A stretch of 64,000 nucleotides of DNA, taken from NCBI RefSeq assembly GCF_022179305.1, contig NZ_BPQP01000033.1, positions 94,661-158,660 on the forward strand, given 5' to 3'. A program made the translations under genes and the position numbers. Shown here piece by piece: positions 11,127-21,814 of the stretch. The notes under the pieces are model-generated. The model was not told the DNA's origin and ran no database searches. It saw only the letters and a list, made by a program, of their open reading frames with translations. The stretch is from Methylobacterium iners (GTDB lineage Bacteria; Pseudomonadota; Alphaproteobacteria; Rhizobiales; Beijerinckiaceae). Within the stretch, counting starts at the first letter, position 1; every line of letters begins with the position of its first letter.

Positions 11127-13974
11127 TCAACTGCGTCGCGATGCGGGTCAGCGAGAAATCCTCCTCGTAGAACTTCGCCTGCCAATCGGAAGGCCGGTTG
11201 GTTCGCCGCACCTGCACCGCCGTCACCTTGTACTCGGGGCAGTTCGTGGCCCAGTCGGAGTAGTCGGTGGTGATGACGTTGGCGCCGGTCTTGGCGTGGT
11301 GGAAGGTCGTGTAGACCACGCCGGGCTGCATCCGCTCCGAGACGCGGGCCTTCAGGGCGATGTCGCCCGAGCGGCTCTCCAGCGCCACGAGATCGCCGTC
11401 GACGATGCCGCGCACCTCCGCGTCGAACGGGTGGATCTCCAGAACGTCCTCCTCGTGCCAGCGCGAGTTCTCGGTGCGCCGCGTCTGCGCGCCGACATTG
11501 TACTGCGAGAGGATGCGCCCCGTGGTCAGGATTAGCGGGAAGCGCGGCCCCGGCCGCTCCTCGGTGGCGACGTACTCCGTGATCATGAACTTGCCCAGCC
11601 CCCGCACGAAACGGTCGACGTGCATCATCGGCGTGCCCCGCGGGGCCGCGTCGTTGCAGGGCCACTGGATCGAGCCGAGTTCCTCGAGCTTGGCAAAGCT
11701 CACGCCCTTGAAGCTCGGGGTGAGCGCCGCGATCTCGTCCATGATCTCGGAGGGGTGCGCGTAGTTCATCGGGTAGCCCAGCGCGTTCGAGAGCAGCATC
11801 GTGCCCTCCCAGTCGCCGTAGCCGCCCATCGGGGGCATCACCTTGCGCACGCGGCTGATGCGGCGCTCGGCGTTGGTGAAGGTGCCGTCCTTCTCCAGGA
11901 ACGAGGCTCCGGGCAGGAAGACGTGGGCGTATTTCGCCGTCTCGTTCAGGAAGAGGTCCTGGACGACGATGCATTCCATCGCCATGAGGCCGGCGGTGAC
12001 GTGGTGCGTGTCGGGGTCCGACTGCGCGATGTCCTCGCCCTGGATGTACAGGCCCTTGAAGGCGCCATCGACGGCCTCGTCGAGCATGTTCGTGATGCGC
12101 AGGCCCGGGTCGCCGTTGAGCGGCACGCCCCAGAGCGACTCGAAGGTCTCGCGGGTGGCGTCGTCCGAGACGTGCCGGTAGCCCGGCAGCTCGTGCGGGA
12201 ACGAGCCCATGTCGCAGGAGCCCTGGACGTTGTTCTGGCCGCGCAGCGGATTCACGCCGGCGCCGAGCATGCCGATGTTGCCGGTGGCCATGGCGAGGTT
12301 GGCCATGCCCATGACCATGGTCGAGCCCTGGCTGTGCTCGGTGACGCCGAGGCCGTAATAGATGGCCGCGGCGCCGCCCTTGGCGTAGAGGCGCGCGGCC
12401 TCGCGGATCTGCGTCGGGTCCACGCCGATCTGCGCGGCCTGCGCTTCGGGAGAGTGCCGCTCTTCCGCGACGAAGCGGGCCCAGGACTCGAAGTCGCCGA
12501 GGTCGCATCGCTCGCGGACATAGGCCTCGTCGACGAGGCCTTCCGTCACGATGACGTGGGCCATCGCGTTGATGAAGGCGACGTTCGAGCCGGGCTTCAG
12601 CGGCAGGTGATGATCGGCCTTGATGTGAGGCGACTTCACGAGGTCGATCTTGCGCGGGTCCGCAACGATGAGCTTGGCGCCCTCGCGCAGACGCCGCTTC
12701 ATCCGCGAGCCGAAGACCGGGTGGCCGTCGGTCGGGTTGGCGCCGATGACGAGGATCACGTCGGAATGCGCCACGGAGGCGAAGTCCTGCGTGCCGGCCG
12801 AGGTGCCGAGCGTCGACATCAGGCCGTAGCCCGTCGGCGAGTGGCAGACGCGGGCGCAGGTATCGACGTTGTTGTTGCCGAAGGCGGTGCGGACCAGCTT
12901 CTGGACGAGGTAGGCCTCCTCGTTGGTGCAGCGCGAGGAGGTGATGCCGCCGACCGAATCCCTGCCGTACCTGGCCTGGATGCGCTTGAACTCGGAGGCC
13001 GCGCGACTGATCGCCTCCTCCCAGGTCACCTCGCGCCACGGGTCCGTGATCTTCTCGCGGATCATCGGCTTGGTGATGCGGTCCTTGTGGGTGGCGTAGC
13101 CGTAGGCGAAGCGGCCCTTGACGCAGGAATGGCCCTCATTCGCCTTGCCGCCCTTGTAGGGCACCATGCGCACGATGCGGATGCCCTGCATCTCGGCCTT
13201 GAACGAGCAGCCGACACCACAATAGGCGCAGGTGGTGATCTCGGAATGATCGGGCTGGCCGTGCTCGATGATCGACTTCTCCTGGAGCGTCGCCGTCGGG
13301 CAGGCCTGGACGCAGGCGCCGCAGGAGACGCATTCCGAGTTGAAGAAGTCGGTCGGGCCCGCGGCCACGCGGCTGTCGAAGCCGCGGCCGGCGATCGTCA
13401 GCGCGAAGGTGCCCTGCACCTCCTCGCAGGCGCGGACGCAGCGGTTGCAGACGATGCACTTCGACGGATCGTAGGTGAAGTACGGGTTCGAGGTGTCCTT
13501 CGAGAGGTAGAGGTCGGAATCCGGCTTGACGTGGTTGGCGCCGTCATAGCCGTAGCGCACGTCGCGCAGGCCCACGCTGCCTGCCATGTCCTGCAGCTCG
13601 CAATCGCCGTTCGCCGCGCAGGTCAGGCAGTCGAGCGGGTGGTCGGAGATGTAGAGCTCCATCACGCCCTTGCGGAGCTTGGCGAGCTTGTCCGACTGGG
13701 TCGAGACCACCATGCCGTTCTCGGCCGGCGTGGTGCAGGAGGCAGGCGTGCCGCGCCGTCCCTCGATCTCGACGAGGCAGAGCCGGCAGGAGCCGAAGGG
13801 CTCCAGGGAATCCGTGGCGCAGAGCTTGGGGATCTGCGTGCCCATCTGCATGGCCGCCGCCATGACGGAGGTGCCGGCCGGGACCGTGACGCTGACGCCG
13901 TCGATGGTGAGCGTCACGTTCTGCTCGGACACCCGGATCGGGGTGCCGTAGTCGATCTCTTTGATCAGGGCCAT
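11113..13974 (-). CDS. fdsA: NAD-dependent formate dehydrogenase alpha subunit FdsA
   Basis: Catalytic subunit oxidising formate to CO2. Domains in order of the 953-residue protein: [2Fe-2S] ferredoxin domain (C52, C63, C66, C80); NuoG-like site (H112, C116, C119, C125); two [4Fe-4S] ferredoxin clusters (C173-C183 and C215-C225); the molybdopterin-proximal [4Fe-4S] site (C249, C252, C256, C284); then the bis-MGD domains. The metal ligand is cysteine (C377 in ARVCHSP), followed by the catalytic His, so this is not a selenoprotein. The layout matches the molybdenum FDH2 of Methylobacterium and the Fds enzymes of Cupriavidus and Rhodobacter. Its start is 13 bp after the fdsB stop. Confidence 0.97.
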   Translation of the reverse strand: MALIKEIDYGTPIRVSEQNVTLTIDGVSVTVPAGTSVMAAAMQMGTQIPKLCATDSLEPFGSCRLCLVEIEGRRGTPASCTTPAENGMVVSTQSDKLAKLRKGVMELYISDHPLDCLTCAANGDCELQDMAGSVGLRDVRYGYDGANHVKPDSDLYLSKDTSNPYFTYDPSKCIVCNRCVRACEEVQGTFALTIAGRGFDSRVAAGPTDFFNSECVSCGACVQACPTATLQEKSIIEHGQPDHSEITTCAYCGVGCSFKAEMQGIRIVRMVPYKGGKANEGHSCVKGRFAYGYATHKDRITKPMIREKITDPWREVTWEEAISRAASEFKRIQARYGRDSVGGITSSRCTNEEAYLVQKLVRTAFGNNNVDTCARVCHSPTGYGLMSTLGTSAGTQDFASVAHSDVILVIGANPTDGHPVFGSRMKRRLREGAKLIVADPRKIDLVKSPHIKADHHLPLKPGSNVAFINAMAHVIVTEGLVDEAYVRERCDLGDFESWARFVAEERHSPEAQAAQIGVDPTQIREAARLYAKGGAAAIYYGLGVTEHSQGSTMVMGMANLAMATGNIGMLGAGVNPLRGQNNVQGSCDMGSFPHELPGYRHVSDDATRETFESLWGVPLNGDPGLRITNMLDEAVDGAFKGLYIQGEDIAQSDPDTHHVTAGLMAMECIVVQDLFLNETAKYAHVFLPGASFLEKDGTFTNAERRISRVRKVMPPMGGYGDWEGTMLLSNALGYPMNYAHPSEIMDEIAALTPSFKGVSFAKLEELGSIQWPCNDAAPRGTPMMHVDRFVRGLGKFMITEYVATEERPGPRFPLILTTGRILSQYNVGAQTRRTENSRWHEEDVLEIHPFDAEVRGIVDGDLVALESRSGDIALKARVSERMQPGVVYTTFHHAKTGANVITTDYSDWATNCPEYKVTAVQVRRTNRPSDWQAKFYEEDFSLTRIATQLNAAE

Positions 13975-13987
13975 GGCGCCGCGCCTC

Positions 13988-15547
13988 TCACTCAGCCGCC
14001 ACGGACATCGGTCCGCGCCGCTGGAAATCTTCCGGGAAATGGGTGATCGCGCTCATCACCGGCATCGGCGTCAGCCCGCCCATGGCGCAGAGCGAGCCGT
14101 CAGTCATGACCTCGCAGAGGTCGGCGACGACGGCGAGGTTCTCGGCCGGGCGGATGCCGGCGATGACCTTGTCCATGGTCTCGACGCCGCGGGTCGCACC
14201 GATGCGGCAGGGCGTGCACTTGCCGCAGGATTCGACCGCGCAGAACTCAAAGGCGAACCGGGCCTGCTTCGCCATGTCCACGGTGTCGTCGAACACCACG
14301 ATGCCGCCGTGCCCCACGAGGCCCTTCTTGGCCGCCATGGCCTCGTAATCGAGGGGCGTGTCGAGGAGGTGATCGGGGAAATAGGCGCCGAGCGGCCCGC
14401 CGACCTGCACCGCGCGCACCGGCCGGCCGGAGGCCGTGCCGCCGCCGAAATCCTCGATGATCTCGCGAAGCGTGATACCGAAGGCGTACTCGATGAGGCC
14501 GCCCCGCTTGATGTTGCCGGCGAGCTGGATCGCCAGCGTGCCGAGCGAGCGGCCCATGCCGTAATCCGCATAGGCCTTGGCACCGTGCTCTAGGATGTAG
14601 GGCACGGCGGTGAAGGTCATGACGTTGTTGACCAGCGTCGGCTGGCCCAGGAAGCCCTTGAGCGCTGGGATCGGAGGCTTCGCGCGGACGATGCCGCGCT
14701 TGCCCTCCAGGCTCTCCAGGAGCGAGGTCTCCTCGCCGCAGATATAGGCGCCGGCCCCCAGCCGGACTTCCAGATGGAACGCTTTGCTGGACCCTAAGAC
14801 ATTAGCGCCGAGCACCCCGGCCTTTACGCCGTTGGCGATGGCCTCCTTCAGGGTCTCGAAGGCTTGGGGATATTCCGAGCGCAGGTAGATGTAGCCCCGC
14901 GTCGCGCCGGTCGCGATGCCGGCGATGGTCATGCCCTCGATGAGGTTGAAGGGGTCGCCCTCCATCATCATCCGGTCGGCGAAGGTGCCGGAATCGCCCT
15001 CGTCGGCGTTGCAGACCACGTATTTCTGCTCACTCTTGGCGAGCATCACCGTGTTCCACTTGATGCCCGCCGGGAAGCCGGCGCCGCCGCGGCCGCGCAG
15101 GCCGGACTCGCGCACCGCCGCGACGATGCCTTCGGCGTCGAGCTTGAGCGCCGCTTCGAGGCCGCGATAGCCGCCATGCTCGCGATAATCGACCACGGAG
15201 ACCGGATCGACGACGCCGCAGCGCTGGAAGGTTAGTCGATGCTGGCGGGCGAGGTAGGGGATGTCTTCCGGCTTGCCGAGGCGGAGCGCATGGGCGCCGC
15301 CCTCCGCCAGGCCGGCATTGAGCAGCGCCTCGACGTCGCCCGGGGTCACGGGCCCGTAGGCGATGCGTCCCTCCGGCGTCGCGACCTCGACCATCGGCTC
15401 CAGCCAGAGCAGGCCGCGCGACCCCGTGCGGATGATCTCCACGTCGAGGCCGCGGCGCTCGGCGCCGGCGAAGATGGCCCTGGCGACCCGGTTGGCGCCG
15501 AGCCCGAGAGCGACTGCGTCGCGGGGAACGTAGATGGTGACGCTCAC
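13988..15547 (-). CDS. fdsB: NAD-dependent formate dehydrogenase beta subunit FdsB
   Basis: Diaphorase subunit that passes electrons from FdsA clusters through FMN to NAD+. The 519-residue protein is NuoF-like with an N-terminal thioredoxin-like extension. The NADH/FMN motif GRGGAGFPAGIKWN appears near residue 155, the acidic FMN-site stretch VCNADEGDSGTF follows, and the C-terminal [4Fe-4S] motif ESCGKCTPCRIGATRG is intact. The fdsG TGA overlaps its start, and it runs on to fdsA. Confidence 0.97.
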   Translation of the reverse strand: MSVTIYVPRDAVALGLGANRVARAIFAGAERRGLDVEIIRTGSRGLLWLEPMVEVATPEGRIAYGPVTPGDVEALLNAGLAEGGAHALRLGKPEDIPYLARQHRLTFQRCGVVDPVSVVDYREHGGYRGLEAALKLDAEGIVAAVRESGLRGRGGAGFPAGIKWNTVMLAKSEQKYVVCNADEGDSGTFADRMMMEGDPFNLIEGMTIAGIATGATRGYIYLRSEYPQAFETLKEAIANGVKAGVLGANVLGSSKAFHLEVRLGAGAYICGEETSLLESLEGKRGIVRAKPPIPALKGFLGQPTLVNNVMTFTAVPYILEHGAKAYADYGMGRSLGTLAIQLAGNIKRGGLIEYAFGITLREIIEDFGGGTASGRPVRAVQVGGPLGAYFPDHLLDTPLDYEAMAAKKGLVGHGGIVVFDDTVDMAKQARFAFEFCAVESCGKCTPCRIGATRGVETMDKVIAGIRPAENLAVVADLCEVMTDGSLCAMGGLTPMPVMSAITHFPEDFQRRGPMSVAAE

Positions 15548-16017
15548 CGAGACACCTCCGTCAGGGCCGCCTGGAGACCGTCCCTGGTGAGACGAGCCAC
15601 CGGCATCTCATCGACGAGGGCACCAGGGCCGTTCGCGCAGAGGCCGAGGCAGTAGACGGGGTCGACGGTCACGCGGCCGTCGGCGGTGGTCTCGTGCCAG
15701 TCGATGCCCCATCCGGCGAGGATCTCGGCGTGAAGGGCGTCCGAACCCATGGCCTGGCAAGCCTCCGCACGGCAGAGCTTCACGTGATGCCGGCCGCCCG
15801 GGGCCCGACGGAAGTCGTGATAGAAGGTGATGCAGCCGTGGATCTCGGCGCGGGACACGTTCAGCGCGTCGGCGATCAGCGGCACGGCGCCCTCGTCCAC
15901 GTAGCCGAAGTTTTCCCGCAGGGCATGCAGGATCGGAAGCGTTGCGCCCTCCAGATGCACGTGCTCGGCGATGATCGCAGTCGCCCGCGCCTCGCTCCAG
16001 GGCTCGCGTTGCACCAT
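15544..16017 (-). CDS. fdsG: NAD-dependent formate dehydrogenase gamma subunit FdsG
   Basis: NuoE-like electron-transfer subunit binding one [2Fe-2S] cluster. In the 157-residue product the four cysteine ligands are visible as CRAEAC and CLGLC. The first 60 residues include HALRENFGYVDEGAVPLIADALNVS, typical of the thioredoxin-like NuoE helical lead-in. It is the promoter-proximal structural gene of the operon and overlaps fdsB by 4 bp. Confidence 0.96.
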   Translation of the reverse strand: MVQREPWSEARATAIIAEHVHLEGATLPILHALRENFGYVDEGAVPLIADALNVSRAEIHGCITFYHDFRRAPGGRHHVKLCRAEACQAMGSDALHAEILAGWGIDWHETTADGRVTVDPVYCLGLCANGPGALVDEMPVARLTRDGLQAALTEVSR

Positions 16018-16141
16018 TGTTCCTAACCCGGCTCACCTTGTTGTCATTCCAAGGTGGTTTATCGCCAGATCTGAATCAATCGCGCGGTTCGGTCAGACGA
16101 CAACGGAATTTTGTTACAAATCCATATTGCGCCGCAAAAAT
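16018..16141 (-). promoter_or_regulatory. fds operon promoter and operator region
   Basis: A 124-bp AT-richer gap between the LysR stop and the fdsG start. It contains a perfect 7-bp inverted repeat (CACCTTG at 16034-16040, CAAGGTG at 16050-16056) and a TTGT-T-ACAA dyad near 16110-16118, either of which fits the T-N11-A layout of LysR operators. A separate promoter here would let the structural genes be induced independently of the regulator gene. Operator assignment is inference. Confidence 0.45.
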
Positions 16142-17050
16142 CTAAAGTGACGCGATGTCGTCCGCGATCGTCGGCGCGGCGGCCCGCGCCTCGACGATCA
16201 GGGAGGCACAGAGAGGGGTCATCGGCTCGCGCTCGGGCACGACGAGGCCGATAACGTGGCTGACGTCCGGCTCGACGATGGGGACCGAGCGCACGCGTTC
16301 GCTCAGGCGGAAGCTGTCCGCGAGCACGGCCGGCATCACGCTTGCCCATTTCGCAGTCCTTACATGCGTGAGTAGCACGATCATGGAGTTGGATTCGAGG
16401 AGCGGTTCAGACGCCCGACCGACATTGGTGAGGTGCCGATCGATGATGCGGCGGTTCTGCATGTCCGGGGTGAGCAGGCAGAGGGGCACGCGTCCCACTT
16501 CCTCCCAGGTCACCGTGTCGCGCGTGCCGAAGATGCCGTCGACGGCCGTCAACAGGCGGTAACGCTCGCGATAGAGGGGCACCGCGGTGACGCGGCCGAG
16601 CGGCTCGTTCTCGAGATAGGTAATCCCGGCATCGATCTCGAGGTCGGCCAGCAGCCGGCCGATCTCACCCGAGGTCTTGGATTGCACCGAAAAACGCACC
16701 TCCGGATGATGGGCGCGAAAGGGTGTCGTCAGGGCCGCGACGATGGGCGTCGCGGTCGGGATCGCCGCCAGGCGCAGCATTCCCGAGAGGCCCCGCCGGA
16801 GGCTCGCGACCTCCTGGCGCATGGCCCGGGTGTCGCCGACGATGCGGCGCGCCCATTCGAGGACGCGCTCGCCTTCCGGCGTGAAGCCCTGGAAGCGCGA
16901 GCCGCGCTGCACGAGCATGACGCCGAGCCGCTCCTCGAGCTGCTTCACCCCGGCGGACAGCGTCTGCTGCGACACGTTGCAGAACTGCGCGGCCCGGCCG
17001 AAATGCCGCTCCCGCGCGAGCGCCAGGATGAATTCGAGCCGCTCGATCAA
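16142..17050 (-). CDS. LysR-family regulator of the formate dehydrogenase operon (FdsR-like)
   Basis: A 302-residue LysR-type regulator: an N-terminal winged HTH (MIERLEFILALARERHFGRA, then CNVSQQTLSAGVKQLEERLG) and a periplasmic-binding-like effector domain. It lies just upstream of fdsG on the same strand, the position held by fdsR in Cupriavidus-type operons, where the regulator responds to formate availability. The co-directional arrangement, unlike the divergent layout usual for LysR genes, suggests partial read-through into fds. Confidence 0.88.
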   Translation of the reverse strand: MIERLEFILALARERHFGRAAQFCNVSQQTLSAGVKQLEERLGVMLVQRGSRFQGFTPEGERVLEWARRIVGDTRAMRQEVASLRRGLSGMLRLAAIPTATPIVAALTTPFRAHHPEVRFSVQSKTSGEIGRLLADLEIDAGITYLENEPLGRVTAVPLYRERYRLLTAVDGIFGTRDTVTWEEVGRVPLCLLTPDMQNRRIIDRHLTNVGRASEPLLESNSMIVLLTHVRTAKWASVMPAVLADSFRLSERVRSVPIVEPDVSHVIGLVVPEREPMTPLCASLIVEARAAAPTIADDIASL

Positions 17051-17336
17051 CGCTGCCTCCGCAAGCCTAGAACCTCGGCTGGACGAGGCCTCGTCGCCTG
17101 CCCGGAACGGTTACGGCTCGAGCCTCGCCCATACCCGGCCGGATATCATGCCCCGCCCGATGCGACGCTGTTTCCGTTGCGCCTCATCCGACGTTGTGGT
17201 CTGACACGGCCACCGGCAATTCCCAGGTTTCGAGCCTGCGAATAGCCAAGAACGCGCTGAACGGCCTTGCGCTCGTCCGCAGAGATCGTCAAAGGCGCGG
17301 GACTGATCACGATTCGGACGGAGCCACGAGAGGCAG

Positions 17337-18176
17337 ATGCGGACCACGCAGGCGCAACGACGGTTTTCATCGGGACTGGCCGCGGTGAGCGGGCTCCTCG
17401 TCTCCTGCCATTCGGCCTTCGCCGCCGGCATCGGTCAGCCGGAGCCGTGGCAGATGGGCCGGCAGGTCGGCGTCACCGAGAACGCCCGCGACATCCACAG
17501 CTTCGAGGTCGGACTGCACTGGCTCTCGCTGGTGATCTCGGTCTTCGTCCTCGGCCTGATCCTCTGGTGCATCTTCCGCTTCAACGAGAAGACCAACCCG
17601 ACGCCTTCGAAGACGACGCACAACACGATGATCGAGGTGGCCTGGACGATCGTCCCGGTGCTGATCCTCGTGGCCGTCGCGATCCCCTCGTTCCGCCTCC
17701 TGCGGACGCAGCTGGCCGATCCCAAGGCCGACGTGATCGTCAAGGTGATCGGGCACGCCTGGTACTGGTCCTACGAGTACCCGCAGACCGACAAGGGCGG
17801 CGGCTTCACCTTCGACGCCAACCTCGACGAGTCGAAGGAGCCCAAGCTCCTCGCGACCGACAACGAGATGGTCGTGCCGGTGAACAAGGTGGTGAAGGTC
17901 CAGGTCACCTCCGCCGACGTGATCCATTCCTGGGGCATGCCCTCACTCGGCTTCACCACGGATGCGGTTCCGGGCCGCCTCAACCAGACCTGGTTCAAGG
18001 CCGACCGCGAGGGAACCTACCACGGCCAGTGCCGTGAGCTCTGCGGCACCCGCCACGCCTACATGCCCATCACCGTGCGGGTGGTGAGCGAGGAGGCATA
18101 CGCCCAGTGGCTCGCCGAAGGTAAGACGAAGTTCGCCCGCCTCGACGACGGATCCAAGCTCGCCGACGCCCGCTAG
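17337..18176 (+). CDS. ctaC: Cytochrome c oxidase subunit II
   Basis: Carries the CuA centre that accepts electrons from cytochrome c. The 279-residue protein has a signal peptide (cleavage near AFAA at 30), two membrane segments (about 61-80 and 103-122) and a periplasmic cupredoxin domain with the CuA ligands H197, C232, C236 and H240 (CRELCGTRHAYMP). It opens the aa3 oxidase operon, divergent from the LysR gene over 286 bp. ctaD follows after 59 bp. Also called coxB. Confidence 0.97.
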   Translation: MRTTQAQRRFSSGLAAVSGLLVSCHSAFAAGIGQPEPWQMGRQVGVTENARDIHSFEVGLHWLSLVISVFVLGLILWCIFRFNEKTNPTPSKTTHNTMIEVAWTIVPVLILVAVAIPSFRLLRTQLADPKADVIVKVIGHAWYWSYEYPQTDKGGGFTFDANLDESKEPKLLATDNEMVVPVNKVVKVQVTSADVIHSWGMPSLGFTTDAVPGRLNQTWFKADREGTYHGQCRELCGTRHAYMPITVRVVSEEAYAQWLAEGKTKFARLDDGSKLADAR

Positions 18177-18208
18177 GGCGCCGCCGACGCTTCGCTCGAC
18201 GACTCTAG

Positions 18209-19861
<1,653 letters not shown>

Positions 19862-19888
19862 TCGGGGCGGACACCCTTCAAGGGCTAT

Positions 19889-19918
19889 CGAGGACCGCTC
19901 CGGCGGTCCTCGTTCTTT
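19889..19918 (+). terminator. Intrinsic terminator after ctaD
   Basis: A perfect 10-bp stem (19889-19898 with 19903-19912) with a TCCG loop, then TTCTTTAA. It stands between ctaD and ctaB, so it probably reduces read-through from the abundant subunit mRNAs into the assembly-factor genes. Confidence 0.75.
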
Positions 19919-19954
19919 AACGGTCGATCTGGAGCGGCCCAGCGCCGCGCGACC

Positions 19955-20926
19955 ATGGACACGAGCACGGTCACAATGACGAGCCTGTCGAACAGCCTTC
20001 CCGCCGATGCGCGGACGCCGTCCCTCCACCAGGTCGGGGGCGAGGTCTCGGACTTCTTCGCGCTCCTGAAGCCGCGGGTGATGGTGCTGGTGATCTTCAC
20101 CGCGCTCGTCGGGATGGTGGTCTCGCACGTTCACGTCCAGCCCGTGATCGCGACGATCTCGCTCCTGATGATCGCGGTCGGCGCCGGCGCCTCGGGCTGC
20201 CTCAACATGTGGTGGGACGCCGACATCGACGCCGTCATGACGCGCACGGCCAAGCGCCCGATCCCCGATGGCCGGATCGCGCCCGGCGAGGCGCTCGCCT
20301 TCGGCCTCGTGCTCTCGGCGGGCTCCGTCATGGTGCTGGGCCTCGCCGCGAACTGGCTCGCGGCCGGATTGCTCGCCTTCACGATCGTCTTCTACGCCGT
20401 GATCTATTCCATGTGGCTGAAGCGGGCGACACCGCAGAACATCGTGATCGGCGGCGCCGCCGGCGCCCTGCCCCCGATCATCGGCCAGGCCGCAGTCTCG
20501 GGCTCGGTCGGCATCGAGTCGATCGTGCTGTTCCTGATCATCTTCATCTGGACGCCGCCGCATTTCTGGGCGCTGGCGCTCATCAAGTCGGGCGAGTACG
20601 CCAAGGCCGGCATCCCGATGATGCCGAACGTCGCCGGGCCGCAATCCACTCGCCGGCAGATCGTCGGCTACAGCCTGCTGCTGTTTCCGATCGGGCTCGC
20701 TCCCGTGGCGCTGGGCTTCGGCGGGCTCCTCTACGCGGTCACCGGCGTGATCGGGGGCCTCGGCATGCTGGCCTTCAGCCTGCAGGTCTTCAGGCAGCGG
20801 GAGGGCGAGGGCGAGAAGCGAGCGGCGCTCGGCATGTTCGGCTTCTCGATCCTGTACCTGTTCCTGCTGTTCTCGGCGCTCCTGGCCGAGCAGGGGCTGG
20901 GCCTGTTCCGGGCGGTGCTCTCATGA
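19955..20926 (+). CDS. ctaB: Protoheme IX farnesyltransferase CtaB
   Basis: Membrane prenyltransferase that adds a farnesyl group to heme b, giving heme o, the precursor of heme a for the oxidase. The 323-residue protein shows the UbiA-family motif N-x-x-x-D-x-x-x-D ([19 protein letters not shown]) and about eight hydrophobic helices. The downstream coxF start overlaps its stop (ATGA). The N-terminal about 30 residues are variable, so an in-frame later start cannot be fully excluded. Confidence 0.96.
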   Translation: MDTSTVTMTSLSNSLPADARTPSLHQVGGEVSDFFALLKPRVMVLVIFTALVGMVVSHVHVQPVIATISLLMIAVGAGASGCLNMWWDADIDAVMTRTAKRPIPDGRIAPGEALAFGLVLSAGSVMVLGLAANWLAAGLLAFTIVFYAVIYSMWLKRATPQNIVIGGAAGALPPIIGQAAVSGSVGIESIVLFLIIFIWTPPHFWALALIKSGEYAKAGIPMMPNVAGPQSTRRQIVGYSLLLFPIGLAPVALGFGGLLYAVTGVIGGLGMLAFSLQVFRQREGEGEKRAALGMFGFSILYLFLLFSALLAEQGLGLFRAVLS

Positions 20927-21096
20927 GCCCGGTGCCGGACCAGGACCCCGGATCGCGCGCGCTGACGCCGGACGAGACCCAGCGGCGGCGCAAGCGGTCG
21001 ATCGCCATCGCCCTCGTGCTCGGGGCCCTGGTCGCGATCTTCTATGTCCTGACCATCGCGAAGCTCGGACCCCAGATCATGAGCCGTCCCTTGTGA
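20923..21096 (+). CDS. coxF: CoxF-like small membrane protein
   Basis: A 57-residue protein with a charged N-terminus (ETQRRRKRS) and one membrane helix ([23 protein letters not shown] cut here to its core [15 protein letters not shown]). Small proteins of this form lie between ctaB and ctaG in many alphaproteobacterial oxidase operons and are called CoxF; their role in oxidase assembly is presumed. The ATG overlaps the ctaB stop by 4 bp. Confidence 0.85.
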   Translation: MSPVPDQDPGSRALTPDETQRRRKRSIAIALVLGALVAIFYVLTIAKLGPQIMSRPL

Positions 21097-21110
21097 GGAA
21101 AGGCTCAGCC

Positions 21111-21713
21111 ATGACCGACCGCAGGACATCGGCGAAGCGCACGACGACCTGGACGGTCGCCGGGTGCACCGCCCTTGTGCTCGGGATGACCGGTCTCGCC
21201 TTTGCCGCCGTGCCGCTCTACGACCTGTTCTGCAAGGCGACCGGCTTCGATGGGACGCCCCGCGTGGGGGTCGCGTCCACCGAGGCTGTGCGCGACGACA
21301 GCATGGTCGTTCATTTCGACACCAACGTCTCCGGCACCCTGCCCTGGCGGTTCCACGCCGAGACGCGGCAGGTCGAAGCGCGGCTGGGCGAGACCAAGAC
21401 GGTCTTCTTCCGGGTGCGGAACACCGGCACGACGCCGTCCACCGGCATCGCCACCTTCAACGTGCAGCCGGGATTGATGGGCGGCTTCTTCGTCAAGGTC
21501 GAGTGCTTCTGCTTCAAGGAGCAGACCCTGCAGCCCGGCGAGGCGATGGACTTCCCCGTCGTGTTCTACCTCGATCCGGCGCTTCGCGCGGATTCGAACA
21601 CGAGCCATCTCTCGGAGATGACCCTGTCCTACACCTATTTCGCGTCGAAGAACGGCCAGCCCACGGCCGCGCTTGCGACAACGGGCGGCACGGGGACGAA
21701 GTCGAATTTTTGA
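21111..21713 (+). CDS. ctaG: Cytochrome c oxidase copper assembly protein CtaG/Cox11
   Basis: Periplasm-facing, membrane-anchored copper chaperone that delivers CuB to subunit I. The 200-residue protein has one N-terminal anchor (residues about 14-36) with the conserved PLYDLFC (C41) just after it, and the copper-binding CFC motif (C132 and C134 in KVECFCFKEQ). I chose the ATG at 21111, preceded by AGGAAAGG, over a GTG at 21093 that overlaps coxF. Confidence 0.95.
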   Translation: MTDRRTSAKRTTTWTVAGCTALVLGMTGLAFAAVPLYDLFCKATGFDGTPRVGVASTEAVRDDSMVVHFDTNVSGTLPWRFHAETRQVEARLGETKTVFFRVRNTGTTPSTGIATFNVQPGLMGGFFVKVECFCFKEQTLQPGEAMDFPVVFYLDPALRADSNTSHLSEMTLSYTYFASKNGQPTAALATTGGTGTKSNF

Positions 21714-21814
21714 GTGCGGCGGCGTGACAACGCCGCGTCCGTCACATTATGGGTTCCGGTCAGGATCGGGGCGCCGGGCGGCACTCGATCCAAGGGTTCA
21801 GGAGAAAAGGTCCG

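Noticed and set aside
12840-12860. Selenocysteine in the formate dehydrogenase active site
   Set aside because: The metal-ligand codon encodes cysteine (ARVCHSP), and there is no in-frame UGA there.
11620-14046. 808-codon plus-strand frame over fdsA
   Set aside because: Antisense shadow of fdsA; composition is low-complexity (Arg, Ala, Gly, Asp, His) and there are no domains.
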